DNA from: Micromonospora cremea
Lineage (GTDB): Bacteria > Actinomycetota > Actinomycetes > Mycobacteriales > Micromonosporaceae
Direction of reading: 5' to 3'
Assembly: GCF_900143515.1 (NCBI RefSeq)
Contig: NZ_FSQT01000001.1
Coordinates: forward strand, 2,842,690 to 2,906,689
DNA length: 64,000 bases
Shown: piece after piece, positions 43,516 to 51,611 of the stretch
How positions within the stretch are numbered: position 1 is the stretch's first letter
Layout of the letters: the number at the start of each line of letters is the position of its first letter
The notes under the pieces: generated by a model
Told to the model about the DNA's origin: nothing
Seen by the model: only the letters and a program-made list of their open reading frames with translations
Databases searched by the model: none
Position numbers and translations under genes: made by a program

Positions 43516-43995
43516 TTACGGCAGTAGCCCGAGACGTCCCGGCCGATGCAGCCAGGGTGCAACCCTGGGCGCCGCAGCGATAAGGACGACCGCGAGCACC
43601 GTGACGAACGCTTGCCCGATCCGGCCGAGCGTGATCCCAGCAGCGGCGTCCAGCACGTAGTTGGCATACCCGTTCGCCACCGCGTCGCTGGCGAGCAGGA
43701 CGCAGCCGAGCAACAGCCCTTCAAGCCGGCGCAGCGCCAGCAGCAGCGCCGCAAGCGGGTCGAACACGGTCAGCGAGGTGAAGTACCACATCAGCCACAC
43801 CGGCATGGATGGACTTGGACCACCCGGCCGGACACCGAGCACGTTGCCCAAGTGAACAATCCCGCCATACGCAAAGACACAAACGGCGGCAATCACCACA
43901 ACCCGAACCCATCTGGGCACACCGGCCCACCGCCGCAGCAGCGATGTCCGTGTCGCCGCCAATGACCCCCCTCGGTCGGGCAGTGGCCGACCCAT
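43516..43995 (-). CDS. Passenger membrane protein of the IS630 transposon
   Basis: ATG 43995 gives 159 residues. Four hydrophobic helices: VRVVVIAAVCVFAYGGIVHL, VWLMWYFTSLTVFDPLAALL, LLLGCVLLASDAVANGYANY and FVTVLAVVLIAAAPRVAPWL. The gene runs against the transposase and ends 18 bases from its stop. I do not recognise a family. Its location inside the terminal repeats makes it cargo. Confidence 0.7.
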   Translation of the reverse strand: MGRPLPDRGGSLAATRTSLLRRWAGVPRWVRVVVIAAVCVFAYGGIVHLGNVLGVRPGGPSPSMPVWLMWYFTSLTVFDPLAALLLALRRLEGLLLGCVLLASDAVANGYANYVLDAAAGITLGRIGQAFVTVLAVVLIAAAPRVAPWLHRPGRLGLLP

Positions 43996-44399
43996 CGATG
44001 CTAACGCGACGCCCCAAGAACGTTCGCCTCGCCGGCTCCGGGCGACGACCAGCGGCATCCAGCCATGCCCGAGATGGCCGCCGCCCTGACCTCGCCGCGA
44101 CACTGGCAACGTTTGTGGTCACGGCACTAGGAAGTCGGTGCCCGGGCGTGCCCCGAACAATCCGCCGGGCCCAGTCGTGTCGCCATTACACATTCGCAGC
44201 CAGGCGACGAGATCCTCGGGAATTTCGGTGCCGAGCCGGAGGGCGAGATCGCTCAGCTCCTGATCGCTGGCACCGCCGGATAGCGGTCGTTTCGGATCGC
44301 GGGGCAGGCGTGGCAACAGTTGACACACGCGGACTTGATCGGCATGTGTTGCTGCTTGGTCCGCCATGGCCGCAGCGTACCGATGTGCAGCGTCGCAAT

Positions 44400-44540
44400 C
44401 GCTGACCCAGAAGCCACCGGGCCGTCCACGGGCCAGTAGCCGCGAGGACCAGCGGTCACGGGCGGGCATGAGAGGTAACCGGGCCAGTCACCGGGATCAA
44501 GCGTTTCGGGCATCACGGCCGGTTGAGCGCGCTCTTCCAC
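44400..44540 (-). repeat. Repeat family B, copy 1, encoding a short conserved peptide
   Basis: From GTG 44540 the minus strand reads MEERAQPAVMPETLD, then GYLSCPPVTAGPRGYWPVDG. The same peptide is encoded, with changes, at 45843-45972 and 62690-62816. The open frame runs on to 44253 into the SUKH gene antisense. Confidence 0.6.
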
Positions 44541-44607
44541 ACTGAGGTTCCCGCATTAAGACCAGGGGCGTGGCCAGGCGACGGACGAGGCGACCCATAA
44601 GTCGGGA

Positions 44608-45099
44608 TCAGCTCTCCACGTTCCGCATGACGATGGTCTGACGGCCGCCTTCCACGCCGTAGAACCACCACGTCCCCTCTGGGGCGGGCGGAAGGCTCTC
44701 TCGGAGCAGCTGCAACACGCCCTGCCCAAGCTCGACCACCGGCGCCGTATCCACCGTGTCGCGCCGCAGCTCGATCACGTCCTCGCCAAGCACCGTCCAG
44801 CCCCTCACCTCAGAGGCTGTCACGCGCCCACGCTCACCCAGTCGCCGGTTTGCCTCCTCGATCAGCTGCATGAGCAGATCAAGTCGATCACCACGCCAGT
44901 CCTCGTCGACAAGTAAGCCAAGGTCCGTCACGACTGCACTCGCACGAAGTTGATCGACCACGTCCTCAAAGGCCGCCGAGCGCCGATCGGCCGCCATCTC
45001 CTTCGCCACCACAACGGTCTGACCGAGCAGGACAGCCAGGCTGTCGCTGAACGCCCAGAAGCCCGAGCCGTTGAACTCGACGAAGCATGTCTTACTCAC
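44608..45099 (-). CDS. Unknown 163-residue protein
   Basis: GTG 45099 is preceded by GAGGAGG. The sequence starts VSKTCFVEFNGSGFWAFSDSLAVLL and contains FEDVVDQLRASAVVTDLGLLVDE and a WTVLGEDVIELRR strand, ending WWFYGVEGGRQTIVMRN. It resembles solitary actinobacterial proteins near immunity genes, but I cannot name a family. Soluble, acidic. Confidence 0.65.
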   Translation of the reverse strand: MSKTCFVEFNGSGFWAFSDSLAVLLGQTVVVAKEMAADRRSAAFEDVVDQLRASAVVTDLGLLVDEDWRGDRLDLLMQLIEEANRRLGERGRVTASEVRGWTVLGEDVIELRRDTVDTAPVVELGQGVLQLLRESLPPAPEGTWWFYGVEGGRQTIVMRNVES

Positions 45100-45188
45100 A
45101 GAACCTCCTCGCACCGAAGTACCCGGCATGATCGGACGCCACTCCGCGTCAGAGCCGGATGCTACGGGCGGTGACAGGCTCGCCGGCC

Positions 45189-45426
45189 GTACAGCCAATC
45201 AGTACAGCCAAGCCGACCGACGAACGGCGGAGGAGAGCGCCATCGGCCGACACTCGGTGCAGGCCATCGGCGATGAGCTACGCCGGCCGACAGGGCGCTT
45301 GATCTTGCAAAGATCAAGCTAGCTGTCGGCCGACGTCGGCGACTGCTGTTGCCCTGCCCGGCTTGTCGCTTGCGGTCTCCGGTCGCAGGGGCTCGTCTAC
45401 TGGCTTGGCTGTACGAATGGCTGTAC
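45189..45426. other. Symmetrical attachment-site-like structure (attP-like)
   Basis: Two GGCTGTAC sites on the minus strand (45189-45209) and two on the plus strand (45407-45426) face outward, each pair centred 108-109 bases from the centre of a 49-base palindrome at 45284-45332. The palindrome is built as CGGCCGACAG, CTTGATCTT, GCA, AAGATCAAG, CTGTCGGCCG. The core TTGCAA matches the tRNA-derived core at 62326-62331. The plan fits arm-core-arm attachment sites of tyrosine integrases (inference). Confidence 0.6.
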
Positions 45427-45452
45427 CCGTCACGGGATGAGCGGCTGTCTGT

Positions 45453-45746
45453 CTAGTCGGCTTGATCGGCGCGCAGGATGGACACAAAGCCCTCGTTCCA
45501 CTCGTCCTGGTCGACGGTGCAGCCGTTGATGTAGAAGCAGTCAGGCTCGTCGCGGAAGCCCGGTAGCTCCCTGGCCCGCTGTATCCGGTCCTCCGCTCGC
45601 GCCTGCGACGAGTACACCCCCAGAATCTTGAGATCGTCGCCGTCTTCCTCGTCCCAGGTGAGCTCGCCGACTTCGTCTCGATGCGGGGTTGGTCGCCCGT
45701 CGAGCCACCGGGCGTGGCGGACATGCCAGAGAAGGAAGACCTCCAT
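45453..45746 (-). CDS. DUF7336-like small protein
   Basis: 97 residues: VFLLWHVRH, then ELTWDEEDGDDLKILGVYSSQARAEDRIQRARELPGFRDEP and QDEWNEGFVSI. This follows the DUF7336 pattern, where a protein of about 80-100 residues ends in a D-x-W-x-E-G-F motif. Such genes often sit with SUKH and other immunity-like genes; function unknown. Confidence 0.7.
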   Translation of the reverse strand: MEVFLLWHVRHARWLDGRPTPHRDEVGELTWDEEDGDDLKILGVYSSQARAEDRIQRARELPGFRDEPDCFYINGCTVDQDEWNEGFVSILRADQAD

Positions 45747-45842
45747 GCAGCCGGACGCTACCCGTTGCCGCTCTGCCTCAGGGGAGCGGCATGACGAACC
45801 CCGGGCACGGCGAACCCGCTGAGGGGCGGCGCGGAGCGTCAG

Positions 45843-45972
45843 CTTGGAAGAGCGTGCTCAAGCGGTCGTGATGCCCGAAACGCTGGGAGCCGAAGGGTGG
45901 CCGGTTGCGTCTCGTGCCCGATCGTGACCGCTACGCGCCCCGGCTACTGGCCCACCGACGGCCCGTGACGGC
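45843..45972 (+). repeat. Repeat family B, copy 2
   Basis: Encodes LEERAQAVVMPETLGAEGWP followed by a stop and further degraded sequence matching the other copies at DNA level. It ends right before the tRNA-Arg-type core at 45977. Confidence 0.6.
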
Positions 45973-46095
45973 CTCAGGATTAGAAGAAGATCGCGGATGG
46001 CTGGTCAGGCCGCCGCGCCCCTGATCAGCCCGTACGTGGTTGTCGGGCGTCGTCGGCCACTGCCGCTGTCCTTGGCTGTACCGATGGCTGTACGC
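45971..46095. other. Attachment-site half, tRNA-Arg-type core plus arm sites
   Basis: The core GGATTAGAAG (45977-45986) is the complement of the tRNA-Arg(UCU) anticodon loop. Paired GGCTGTAC sites lie at 46074-46093, 100 bases from it. The whole 125-bp unit is repeated at 47765-47891. No tRNA body is next to it. Confidence 0.6.
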
Positions 46096-46242
46096 CGGTC
46101 GGGTGCTGACCATCGTCCATAGCCTCGGCCGGACTGTCGGGCCCGGTGCAGGAGATTCCGCGACTGCTGATCGCAGGGCTTGACTCGTCAGCTGGGTCGT
46201 CGGCCGGTCCAGATCGATCTGCTGATGGGAGGCGCTGTTACC

Positions 46243-47316
46243 GTGCCGCCCATGTCTAGAGTGGCCCGGCTGTCTATCGGACCGATGCTGGCGGTTGGCG
46301 GTAGCGCGCTGCTCGCGGTCGGGCAGCCGTGGCTCGGCAGCCGTACCCGGGTCCTTGACTGGCATGCCTGCTTCTGCGACCCGGGCGGCGATCAGTCCAG
46401 CTGGTTCATCACCACGTTCATCACCTGGTTCCAGACCATGGCAGTCCTGGTCGGTGCGATGGTCGGACGGCTCGCGGTGCCTCGATTGACTGGCCCGGGT
46501 CGGGCGGTGACAACGGTGGCGCTGACCCTGGCGGCGGCGGTGGGCGCACTGGTCGGCATTCCTGTGGCCGTCCGGGAGGTGGCGATTGGGCGGCCACCGC
46601 CATACACCTCGCTAACCGTGGCCTCGGTACGTGAGGCCGCCATCGTCGGGCTCGCACTCGGCACCGTGGCAGCGTTCGGGGCGCTCTGGTCTGCCCGGGC
46701 GGCTGTCGGCGCCACCCTGAGCTGGGCGTGGCTGTGGCTGGTCGGGCTGGCGTCAACGTCGCACAGCGGCGGGTACACGGCCGCGCTGGGCATGCTCTAC
46801 GGCTACAGCGGGAGGAGCGCCGTTGCTCGCTTGGCAGACATCATTCCGCTGGCGATCATGGCGGCGATCACCGCCGGCACCGCCTGGTGGGGGACACGAC
46901 GTGGTGGGCCCAGGTTCGCGGGGATGTACGCCGCGATACTCGGGCCGTCACTCGTGCTCGCCGCCTACCTCCGTTCGGGCTTTCCTAACGACAACGCCGG
47001 GGGCATCGAGAACGCGTTCGCCCTGATGCTCATCACTATGATGGCCGCTGCGGGCGGAGCCGCCGCTGGGGCCTGGCGGGGACCCTGTCGGCATCAACTT
47101 CTTGACCCCCTGATCATCATCCTGGCGATCGCCGGCATCCTCAGCGCCGCGGGGGTTGGCGTCGCGCCGGTCGATCACGGCCCTGCTCCCTTCAGCAACC
47201 CCGTGACCGGAACCCTTGTCGTGGCAGCACTCCTCACGCTGCCCTTCCTTCCTGGCGTCGCCGACTCAGCGACCGCCAGTCGTCGAGAGCAAGTTACCTA
47301 CTCTCCGCGTCCTTGA
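46243..47316 (+). CDS. Polytopic membrane protein of unknown function
   Basis: GTG 46243 (GGGAGG upstream) gives 357 residues with about nine TM helices, such as FITTFITWFQTMAVLVGAMVG, ALTLAAAVGALVGIPVAV, AAIVGLALGTVAAFGALW, FALMLITMMAAAGGAAAGA and LIIILAIAGILSAAGVGV. ATG 46252 is another start. It lies between two copies of the tRNA-Arg-type attachment unit, so it may be cargo of an integrative element. No family recognised. Confidence 0.7.
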   Translation: MPPMSRVARLSIGPMLAVGGSALLAVGQPWLGSRTRVLDWHACFCDPGGDQSSWFITTFITWFQTMAVLVGAMVGRLAVPRLTGPGRAVTTVALTLAAAVGALVGIPVAVREVAIGRPPPYTSLTVASVREAAIVGLALGTVAAFGALWSARAAVGATLSWAWLWLVGLASTSHSGGYTAALGMLYGYSGRSAVARLADIIPLAIMAAITAGTAWWGTRRGGPRFAGMYAAILGPSLVLAAYLRSGFPNDNAGGIENAFALMLITMMAAAGGAAAGAWRGPCRHQLLDPLIIILAIAGILSAAGVGVAPVDHGPAPFSNPVTGTLVVAALLTLPFLPGVADSATASRREQVTYSPRP

Positions 47317-47318
47317 AG

Positions 47319-47452
47319 CGGATCTCCTCGTCGGGCAGTCGCCAGACCGTCCAGCCCTTCCAGACGGGGACCAGGTGGACGCCCTACCGGACGAACGACC
47401 TGGTCCCCGTCCGGAAGGGCTGGTAGCCCTTGCGGTGCTCGGCGAGGTGAGC
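47319..47452 (+). repeat. Repeat family A, copy 2
   Basis: Opens with GCGGATCTCCTCGTCGGGCA; arms 47351-47376 and 47398-47423 pair over 26 bases with one mismatch. It begins right after the membrane gene stop and ends where the integrase fragment starts, so it may have caused that truncation. Confidence 0.75.
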
Positions 47453-47456
47453 CGCG

Positions 47457-47657
47457 GCTGACCTTGACTGGCTGCGGCTGCACGACTTGCGGCACGCCTG
47501 CGCGACGTTCCTGCTCGTCTCCGGTGCCTCGCCTCGGACCGTGATGAAGGTGCTCAGGCACAGCCAGATCGGGCTGACGATGAACACCTACGCCCATGTC
47601 CTGCCGGAGATCGAGCGGGCCGCCGTGGACGAGGCCGCAAAGCACCTCTTCGGATGA
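47457..47657 (+). pseudogene. Tyrosine integrase remnant 2 (C-terminal 66 codons)
   Basis: LDWLRLHDLRHACATFLLVSG, RTVMKVLRHSQIGLTMNTYAHVL and ERAAVDEAAKHLFG. The catalytic HxLRH, the second His and the tyrosine are all intact, but the N-terminal and core-binding domains are gone. The stop is followed at once by an arm-site pair. Confidence 0.85.
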
Positions 47658-47891
47658 CTTGGCTGTACGAATGGCTGTACGAAAGCCGTGATGATCGCTA
47701 GGACCGGGAGCGGAAAGCCGCTGACCTGCGGTAATGGTGGTGCGCCCGGCAGGATTCGAACCTGCGGCCTTGGGATTAGAAGGAGATCGCGGATGGCTGG
47801 TCGAGTGGCTGCATCCCTGGTCAGCCCGTCTGCCGTTGTCTGATGACGTCGGCGTCAGCCGGTGGTCTTGACGGTACGGATGGCTGTACAG
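47658..47891. other. Attachment site with both arms and a tRNA-Arg 3' half
   Basis: From left: GGCTGTAC pair (47661-47680), a tRNA 3' half on the minus strand (47738-47782), the core TTAGAAG, and a second, degenerate arm pair (47870-47889). Arm centres are 108 and 100 bases from the core. Arms on both sides, plus an integrase end, point to an attP or to a junction of tandem elements. Confidence 0.65.
47738..47785 (-). tRNA. 3' half of tRNA-Arg(UCU), partial
   Basis: On the minus strand: the anticodon loop CTTCTAA (anticodon TCT), T arm GCAGGTTCGAATCCTGC and acceptor CGGGCGC followed by ACCA. The 5' half (D arm, acceptor 5' strand) is absent, so it is not a working gene but the identity block of an integration site. 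Confidence 0.75.
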
Positions 47892-47904
47892 GATCGGCTC
47901 TTCG

Positions 47905-48162
47905 TCAGACCCTCTCAGCCTTGACCCGCGATCGGCGCATCATGACGAGGACGATGATGGCAGCCGCCAGGAACCCGGGACCGCAGTGGACGGCAAGGAC
48001 CCCCGGCAGGTCCGGCCCGCCCCAGTCATTCCGGTAGCTGGCAGGGTCCGAGAAGTCGATGATGAACAGCTCAATCACGGCCCGAACGATGAAGTACAGA
48101 GCAATGATCAGGCCGAGGACGGTCCCGATGATGGACAGAGCCCTACGCAACCTGACCTCCAT
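47905..48162 (-). CDS. Small two-TM membrane protein
   Basis: 85 residues with two helices, LSIIGTVLGLIIALYFIVRAVIELF and GFLAAAIIVLVMM, and a basic end (RRSRVKAERV). The short outside loop has one Cys. No family recognised. Confidence 0.6.
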   Translation of the reverse strand: MEVRLRRALSIIGTVLGLIIALYFIVRAVIELFIIDFSDPASYRNDWGGPDLPGVLAVHCGPGFLAAAIIVLVMMRRSRVKAERV

Positions 48163-48225
48163 TGTGAACGCAGCTGTCTGGCGGGGCTGACTCTATTGCC
48201 TGCACCCAAGCTTGGCTGTCCTGCC

Positions 48226-48290
48226 GAGCTCCTCGTCGGGCAGTCTCCGACCTTCCAGCCTCCCCGGACGGGGACAAGGTGGAGCGCCCG
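48226..48290 (+). repeat. Repeat family A, copy 3 (half unit)
   Basis: Contains CTCCTCGTCGGGCAGTC and CCAGCCTCCCCGGACGGGGA, the left arm of family A; the right arm is missing. Confidence 0.65.
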
Positions 48291-48711
48291 AGACCGGCGG
48301 CCCGGTCACATGGTCGCCCGGATACCTGGAGTATCAGTTCGCCTGCTCGTCCCCGCCGCCGTGGCCGGTGAGCGCCAAGGAGGTCGGCGGCGCTGCCTGG
48401 TGTCAACACCTGCTCGCCGCTCTGGCCGACCCGGCCAGCCTAGACCGCGATGACCCTGTTGAGACGCTCGGCGCGGGCTTCGATCCCGCCCGTTACCACC
48501 ACGCAACCGCCGGATAGGTCAGCCGTGACCACAGTCGACACCGCGCGGCACTCGGCGAAATCCTGGACGCGCTGGTAACCCGGCCGCGGACCCTGGGCGT
48601 GGAGGGGATCGTGGTGGCACTCGTCGCGCACGCCCAGCGGCTACCCGCCAGCAATCGCCGGGAACTCGCCCGGATCGGCGCGGAACTCGCCGAGCGCTAC
48701 GCACGCTGACA
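48291..48711 (+). pseudogene. Unknown gene with internal stop
   Basis: One frame reads VTWSPGYLEYQFACSS, WCQHLLAALADP, then a TAG at 48515, and continues HRAALGEILDALVTRP, IVVALVAHAQRLPASNRRELARIGAELAERYAR to a stop. The helix-rich end looks like a real protein; the TAG and absent start show decay. It follows a family A half unit. Confidence 0.4.
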
Positions 48712-48818
48712 GCCCACCTTCGACACCGTCAGCTAGCCGGACGACGTTGCCTGACGGCAAGTTTAAGTTTTGCTTATCGGGTTGTCGATCAACGAGGGAA
48801 GCTCGGTACCTTGCCCGC

Positions 48819-49517
48819 ATGCGACACATCAAGACCGTAATCGCCGCGCTCATCGTGGGTCCGCTGGCCTGGGTCCTGCTCGCCGCTGGACAAGGCCGGT
48901 CCCTGGGGGTGTTCGCGGATGCGCAGGACAATGGTGGTGCGCTCGACCCTAACGCTCTGCTGAAGCCGTTGCTGGTACTGGCGGCTGCTGGCCTTCTCCT
49001 CGGGCTCATCGCCACCGTCCGGATCTCCCCGATCGGCTCGGTGCTGACCGGACTTGCGTACATGGTCAGCTACGCAGGCCTGTTGTTCAGCCCGGCACGG
49101 CTGCTGGACCTACTCAGTCACCAGCTGAGCGTGGCGGGTTACCAGATTGACTTGCTCACCCCCGTACGGACCGGGACGACGCTGCTGCTGGGCTCGCTGC
49201 TCCTGGTCGGGGTCGCCAGTGTCCAGCGGTGGCGGCGCTGGCCGCAGTCGGACGCCGATGAGCCGACGAACGTTGTCCCGGACACGATCATCCCGCCGGT
49301 ATCGGAACGGGACCGCCCGCTCGGCGCGGACGGGCTCGGCTCGACGAAGCAGGGTGAGGATCCGACGAAGCCGGGTAAGTCCGATGAACCGGCGCCGGCG
49401 ATGGCCGGCGGTTCACGCTGGACCGATTCGCCGCGCAGCCATTCCACGAACGAGCCCTGGCAGCCAGACGCGACGCGCTGGCAGTCCCCGCCGCGGGGGA
49501 CGGGCTACCCGAGCTGA
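48819..49517 (+). CDS. Membrane protein with long disordered tail
   Basis: ATG 48819 gives 232 residues: four TM helices (TVIAALIVGPLAWVLLAAG, LVLAAAGLLLGLIATV, VLTGLAYMVSYAGLLF, TTLLLGSLLLVGVASV) followed by an 85-residue Pro/Ser/Glu-rich tail. It resembles small actinobacterial membrane proteins without known function. Real but unassigned. Confidence 0.7.
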   Translation: MRHIKTVIAALIVGPLAWVLLAAGQGRSLGVFADAQDNGGALDPNALLKPLLVLAAAGLLLGLIATVRISPIGSVLTGLAYMVSYAGLLFSPARLLDLLSHQLSVAGYQIDLLTPVRTGTTLLLGSLLLVGVASVQRWRRWPQSDADEPTNVVPDTIIPPVSERDRPLGADGLGSTKQGEDPTKPGKSDEPAPAMAGGSRWTDSPRSHSTNEPWQPDATRWQSPPRGTGYPS

Positions 49518-49837
49518 CCGGGAAGCCCGCGTCAACGGTTCAGGCAAGTCGGCGCAGGGCAACACCGAGCGTGGCAATGCCCGCCCTGCTGACTACGAAC
49601 GCCACCCCGAAGTCTCCGAAACGGAGATCCGGGCCGCCATCGCCGGCATGACCCGCCGAATCACCCGCGACCGGGCCGCACGCTCGTCAAGCCCGCCGCA
49701 CTCACCTGGACCTGATCGACAGCCTCTCAAACACGCCCTCAGAGCCGGTGGGGAATTTCGTGAGCATTGCCACAACTCCTTCTCTTGCGACAGATCGGAC
49801 TCGTTAGGGTCAGCTCCTGAAGATCAGGAGGCGCACG
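49518..49837. other. Intergenic with possible gene fragment
   Basis: A frame reads NTERGNARPADYERHPEVSE and EIRAAIAGMTRRITRDRAAR, which may be an internal piece of a plasmid-type gene. No start, stop or family. Confidence 0.3.
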
Positions 49838-50437
49838 ATGTTGATGAAGCGAGGCAGGACCCGCCGATCGGCCGAGATGGCCGTGGCGATGGCAGCGGTA
49901 CTGATCGGCGGCTCGGCCTGCGGCGGTGATGGGCAGCAAGCGGATGCTGGGGTTGCCTGGGAAGCGCCAACGTCGAGCGCGCCGCAAGTCAGCGCACCGG
50001 CTCGGCTCGCGGAGATCACCTCTGCTTGCAAGCTGCTGCCCGCCGAAGTAACCGTTAAGGTGCTCGGCGGGTCCGCCGACACGAAGCTGAGCGCCGAGGA
50101 ACAGCCGGTCGACGAGACCGAGGCAAGGCGCAGGTACTCCTGTGCCTACGGCCGCGACGGCCAGGAAGCACTCTCCTTCATTGTGCAGGTCAATCCGGAT
50201 CGGGCCGACACTGCGCGAGAGTCGATCGACGCCATCGCCAACGGCAGCGGCGCGAAGACGACCAGGATCGAAGATCTGGGTACGGACGCCGTTACCTATG
50301 AAAGCGACGGCGCTCGGGTGCTGGCCGTCGTCGTGCCCTACGAGAAGGAGCTGCGACTGCTGTTGTTCACCGGCCCAACGATCGTGCCGCAAAGCAAGCT
50401 CACCGAACTCGCCCAGCACGTCATCCCCCAGATCTGA
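49838..50437 (+). CDS. DUF3558-like lipoprotein
   Basis: 199 residues with an AGGAGG site seven bases ahead of ATG. Signal peptide MAVAMAAVLIGGSACGG with lipobox GSAC. The mature part has the pattern of DUF3558 proteins: ACKLLPAEVTVKVLGG near residue 63, then RRRYSCAYGRDGQEALSFIVQV with the paired cysteine, and DAVTYESDGARVLAVVV. It should be an extracellular lipoprotein of unknown role. Confidence 0.8.
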   Translation: MLMKRGRTRRSAEMAVAMAAVLIGGSACGGDGQQADAGVAWEAPTSSAPQVSAPARLAEITSACKLLPAEVTVKVLGGSADTKLSAEEQPVDETEARRRYSCAYGRDGQEALSFIVQVNPDRADTARESIDAIANGSGAKTTRIEDLGTDAVTYESDGARVLAVVVPYEKELRLLLFTGPTIVPQSKLTELAQHVIPQI

Positions 50438-50503
50438 GTGCCAGGGCACCGCTCGGACAGGACACACATCTCAGGCTGACGCCTGTCGTGCCGCCCGAGC
50501 CGA

Positions 50504-50843
50504 GCCGGGGACCAGGTCTGCCCGGGTGTTGACTCAGCGGCTATTCGCCCCGACCGCCAGCAGGCCCTGCGACTGCACGACGGCTCTCGGCGAAGCGTCG
50601 CTGACATCGAATGGCCCGCCTCGCCGCTTGACGCCGCCGACGCCGCGTTCGTGGCACTGACCTGCGACCCCGCGCCGATGACACTCGACCTTGACACGTT
50701 CGATCCTGACGCCGGCCTGCCCGACAAAGTCATGACCCTTTTGGCGCTGCGGGACTGGCTCCTGGCACACCCGCGCGCCTTCGCCGCGCGACGAGGTGTG
50801 GCGGGAGCTGATTCGCCACGCCCGGCTTGACGGACCGGCGTAG
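50504..50843 (+). pseudogene. Frameshifted remnant upstream of sigma-like remnant
   Basis: ALRLHDGSRRSVADIEW, AAFVALTCDPAPMTLDLDTF and VMTLLALRDWLLAHPRAFAA, then after a one-base shift RDEVWRELIRHARLDGPA and a TAG. The TAG is followed directly by the next GTG, as in coupled genes. Confidence 0.4.
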
Positions 50844-51438
50844 GTGATCGCCGCGGTCGGCATCGCAATGCCGGCCCTGCGCCGCTACGCCAACCACCTG
50901 TGCGCGGGCTATGGCGGCGACCCCGACGACGTCGGCGCGGAGGTCCTTCCGGGTTCCTGGCCGCCCTACGGGACCGGGTCGACCTGGCCCGCGACGCTCC
51001 CTACGCGGCGCTGCGCCGGGCGGCGTTCCGGGCCGGCTACACCCTGCGCCAGCAGGCCGGCGAGTACACGTCGGTGGATAACGTCGAGCATGTCACCGGT
51101 CCTCGTACCCCCGCCGTGCCCTACGGGCACCCGGACTTGCTCGTGCGACGGGCGGTCGGGCTGGGCATCCTGGACCGGGAGGACGTGAGCAGCCCTACAT
51201 CGACGTCCGGCTCGGGCGGCGTGCGATCGAACCCGTCGCCGGCCGCCTCGGCGTCACCGTCGACCCGTTGCGCATGCGGCTGGGACGCATCGACGCTCGC
51301 CTCGCCGAGGCCCTCACGGCAGGACTGCTGACCGGCGGGACCAGCCAGCAGGCGGCTGACGAGCTCACCCATCAAGCCGTGCACCGCTTGGCCACCCGCA
51401 CTGGCCTTGCAGCGGCACGAAGGTGGCACCATTCCTGA
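50844..51438 (+). pseudogene. Sigma-like or HTH protein remnant with two frameshifts
   Basis: Three frames join into one protein: ALRRYANHLCAGYGGDPDD, then FLAALRDRVDLARDAPYAAL, RRAAFRAGYTLRQQAGEY and PYGHPDLLVRRAVGLGILDRED, then AIEPVAGRLGVTVDPLRMRL and LAEALTAGLLTGGTSQQAAD. Indels sit near 50950 and 51190. The start resembles region 2 of sigma-70-like regulators of actinomycete integrative elements; the family is uncertain. Confidence 0.45.
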
Positions 51439-51611
51439 CCCTGGACGGCGACCCTGACCCGGAGATCGAGTACGGCGAGCCGCCTGGGTTGGCCGGTGCG
51501 GGGTTGTCGCTCCGCTCCCCCGATCTGCTGCGCCACTTCTGGCCGAATGCGGGTCCCCACCCTCAGACCGCGGGGCGGACGGCAAGCGGTTCAAGCTATA
51601 GCCTGCTGCCG

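Larger units (their letters stand above)
42293..44126 (+). mobile_element. IS630-type transposon with passenger gene, 1,834 bp
   Basis: Terminal repeats 42293-42311 (TGCTCTGACCACGAACGTT) and 44108-44126 (inverted, 16 of 19 matching) enclose a transposase gene and an oppositely oriented membrane protein gene. CTAG is repeated at 42289-42292 and 44127-44130, as expected for TA-targeting IS630 elements. Typical IS630 elements carry only the transposase. Confidence 0.85.
41975..44367 (-). pseudogene. SUKH (SMI1/KNR4) gene interrupted by an IS630-type transposon
   Basis: The N-terminal part, from ATG 44367 to the CTA codon at 44128, reads SDQELSDLALRLGTEIPEDLVAWLRMCNGD and GGLFGARPGTDFL. The C-terminal part, from 42289, reads DMAFRAATYAGWLQLGWLPVAGDGFGNSYVLL and FVEAIADPDEIAYVAASNLWTFLRFLFEKEL. 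CTAG is present at both junctions. Dropping the 1,834-bp insert and one CTAG gives an in-frame 184-residue SUKH protein. Left as is, only fragments would be made. Confidence 0.88.

Noticed and set aside
45298..45318. CTTGATCTT-GCA-AAGATCAAG as a transcription terminator
   Set aside because: No T-run, and it is the centre of a larger symmetric structure with arm sites.
47738..47785. Functional tRNA-Arg gene
   Set aside because: The 5' acceptor strand, D arm and 5' anticodon stem are missing.
45189..47889. CRISPR-like array from repeated GGCTGTAC units
   Set aside because: Units come in isolated pairs hundreds of bases apart, in both orientations, with no regular spacers and no cas genes.
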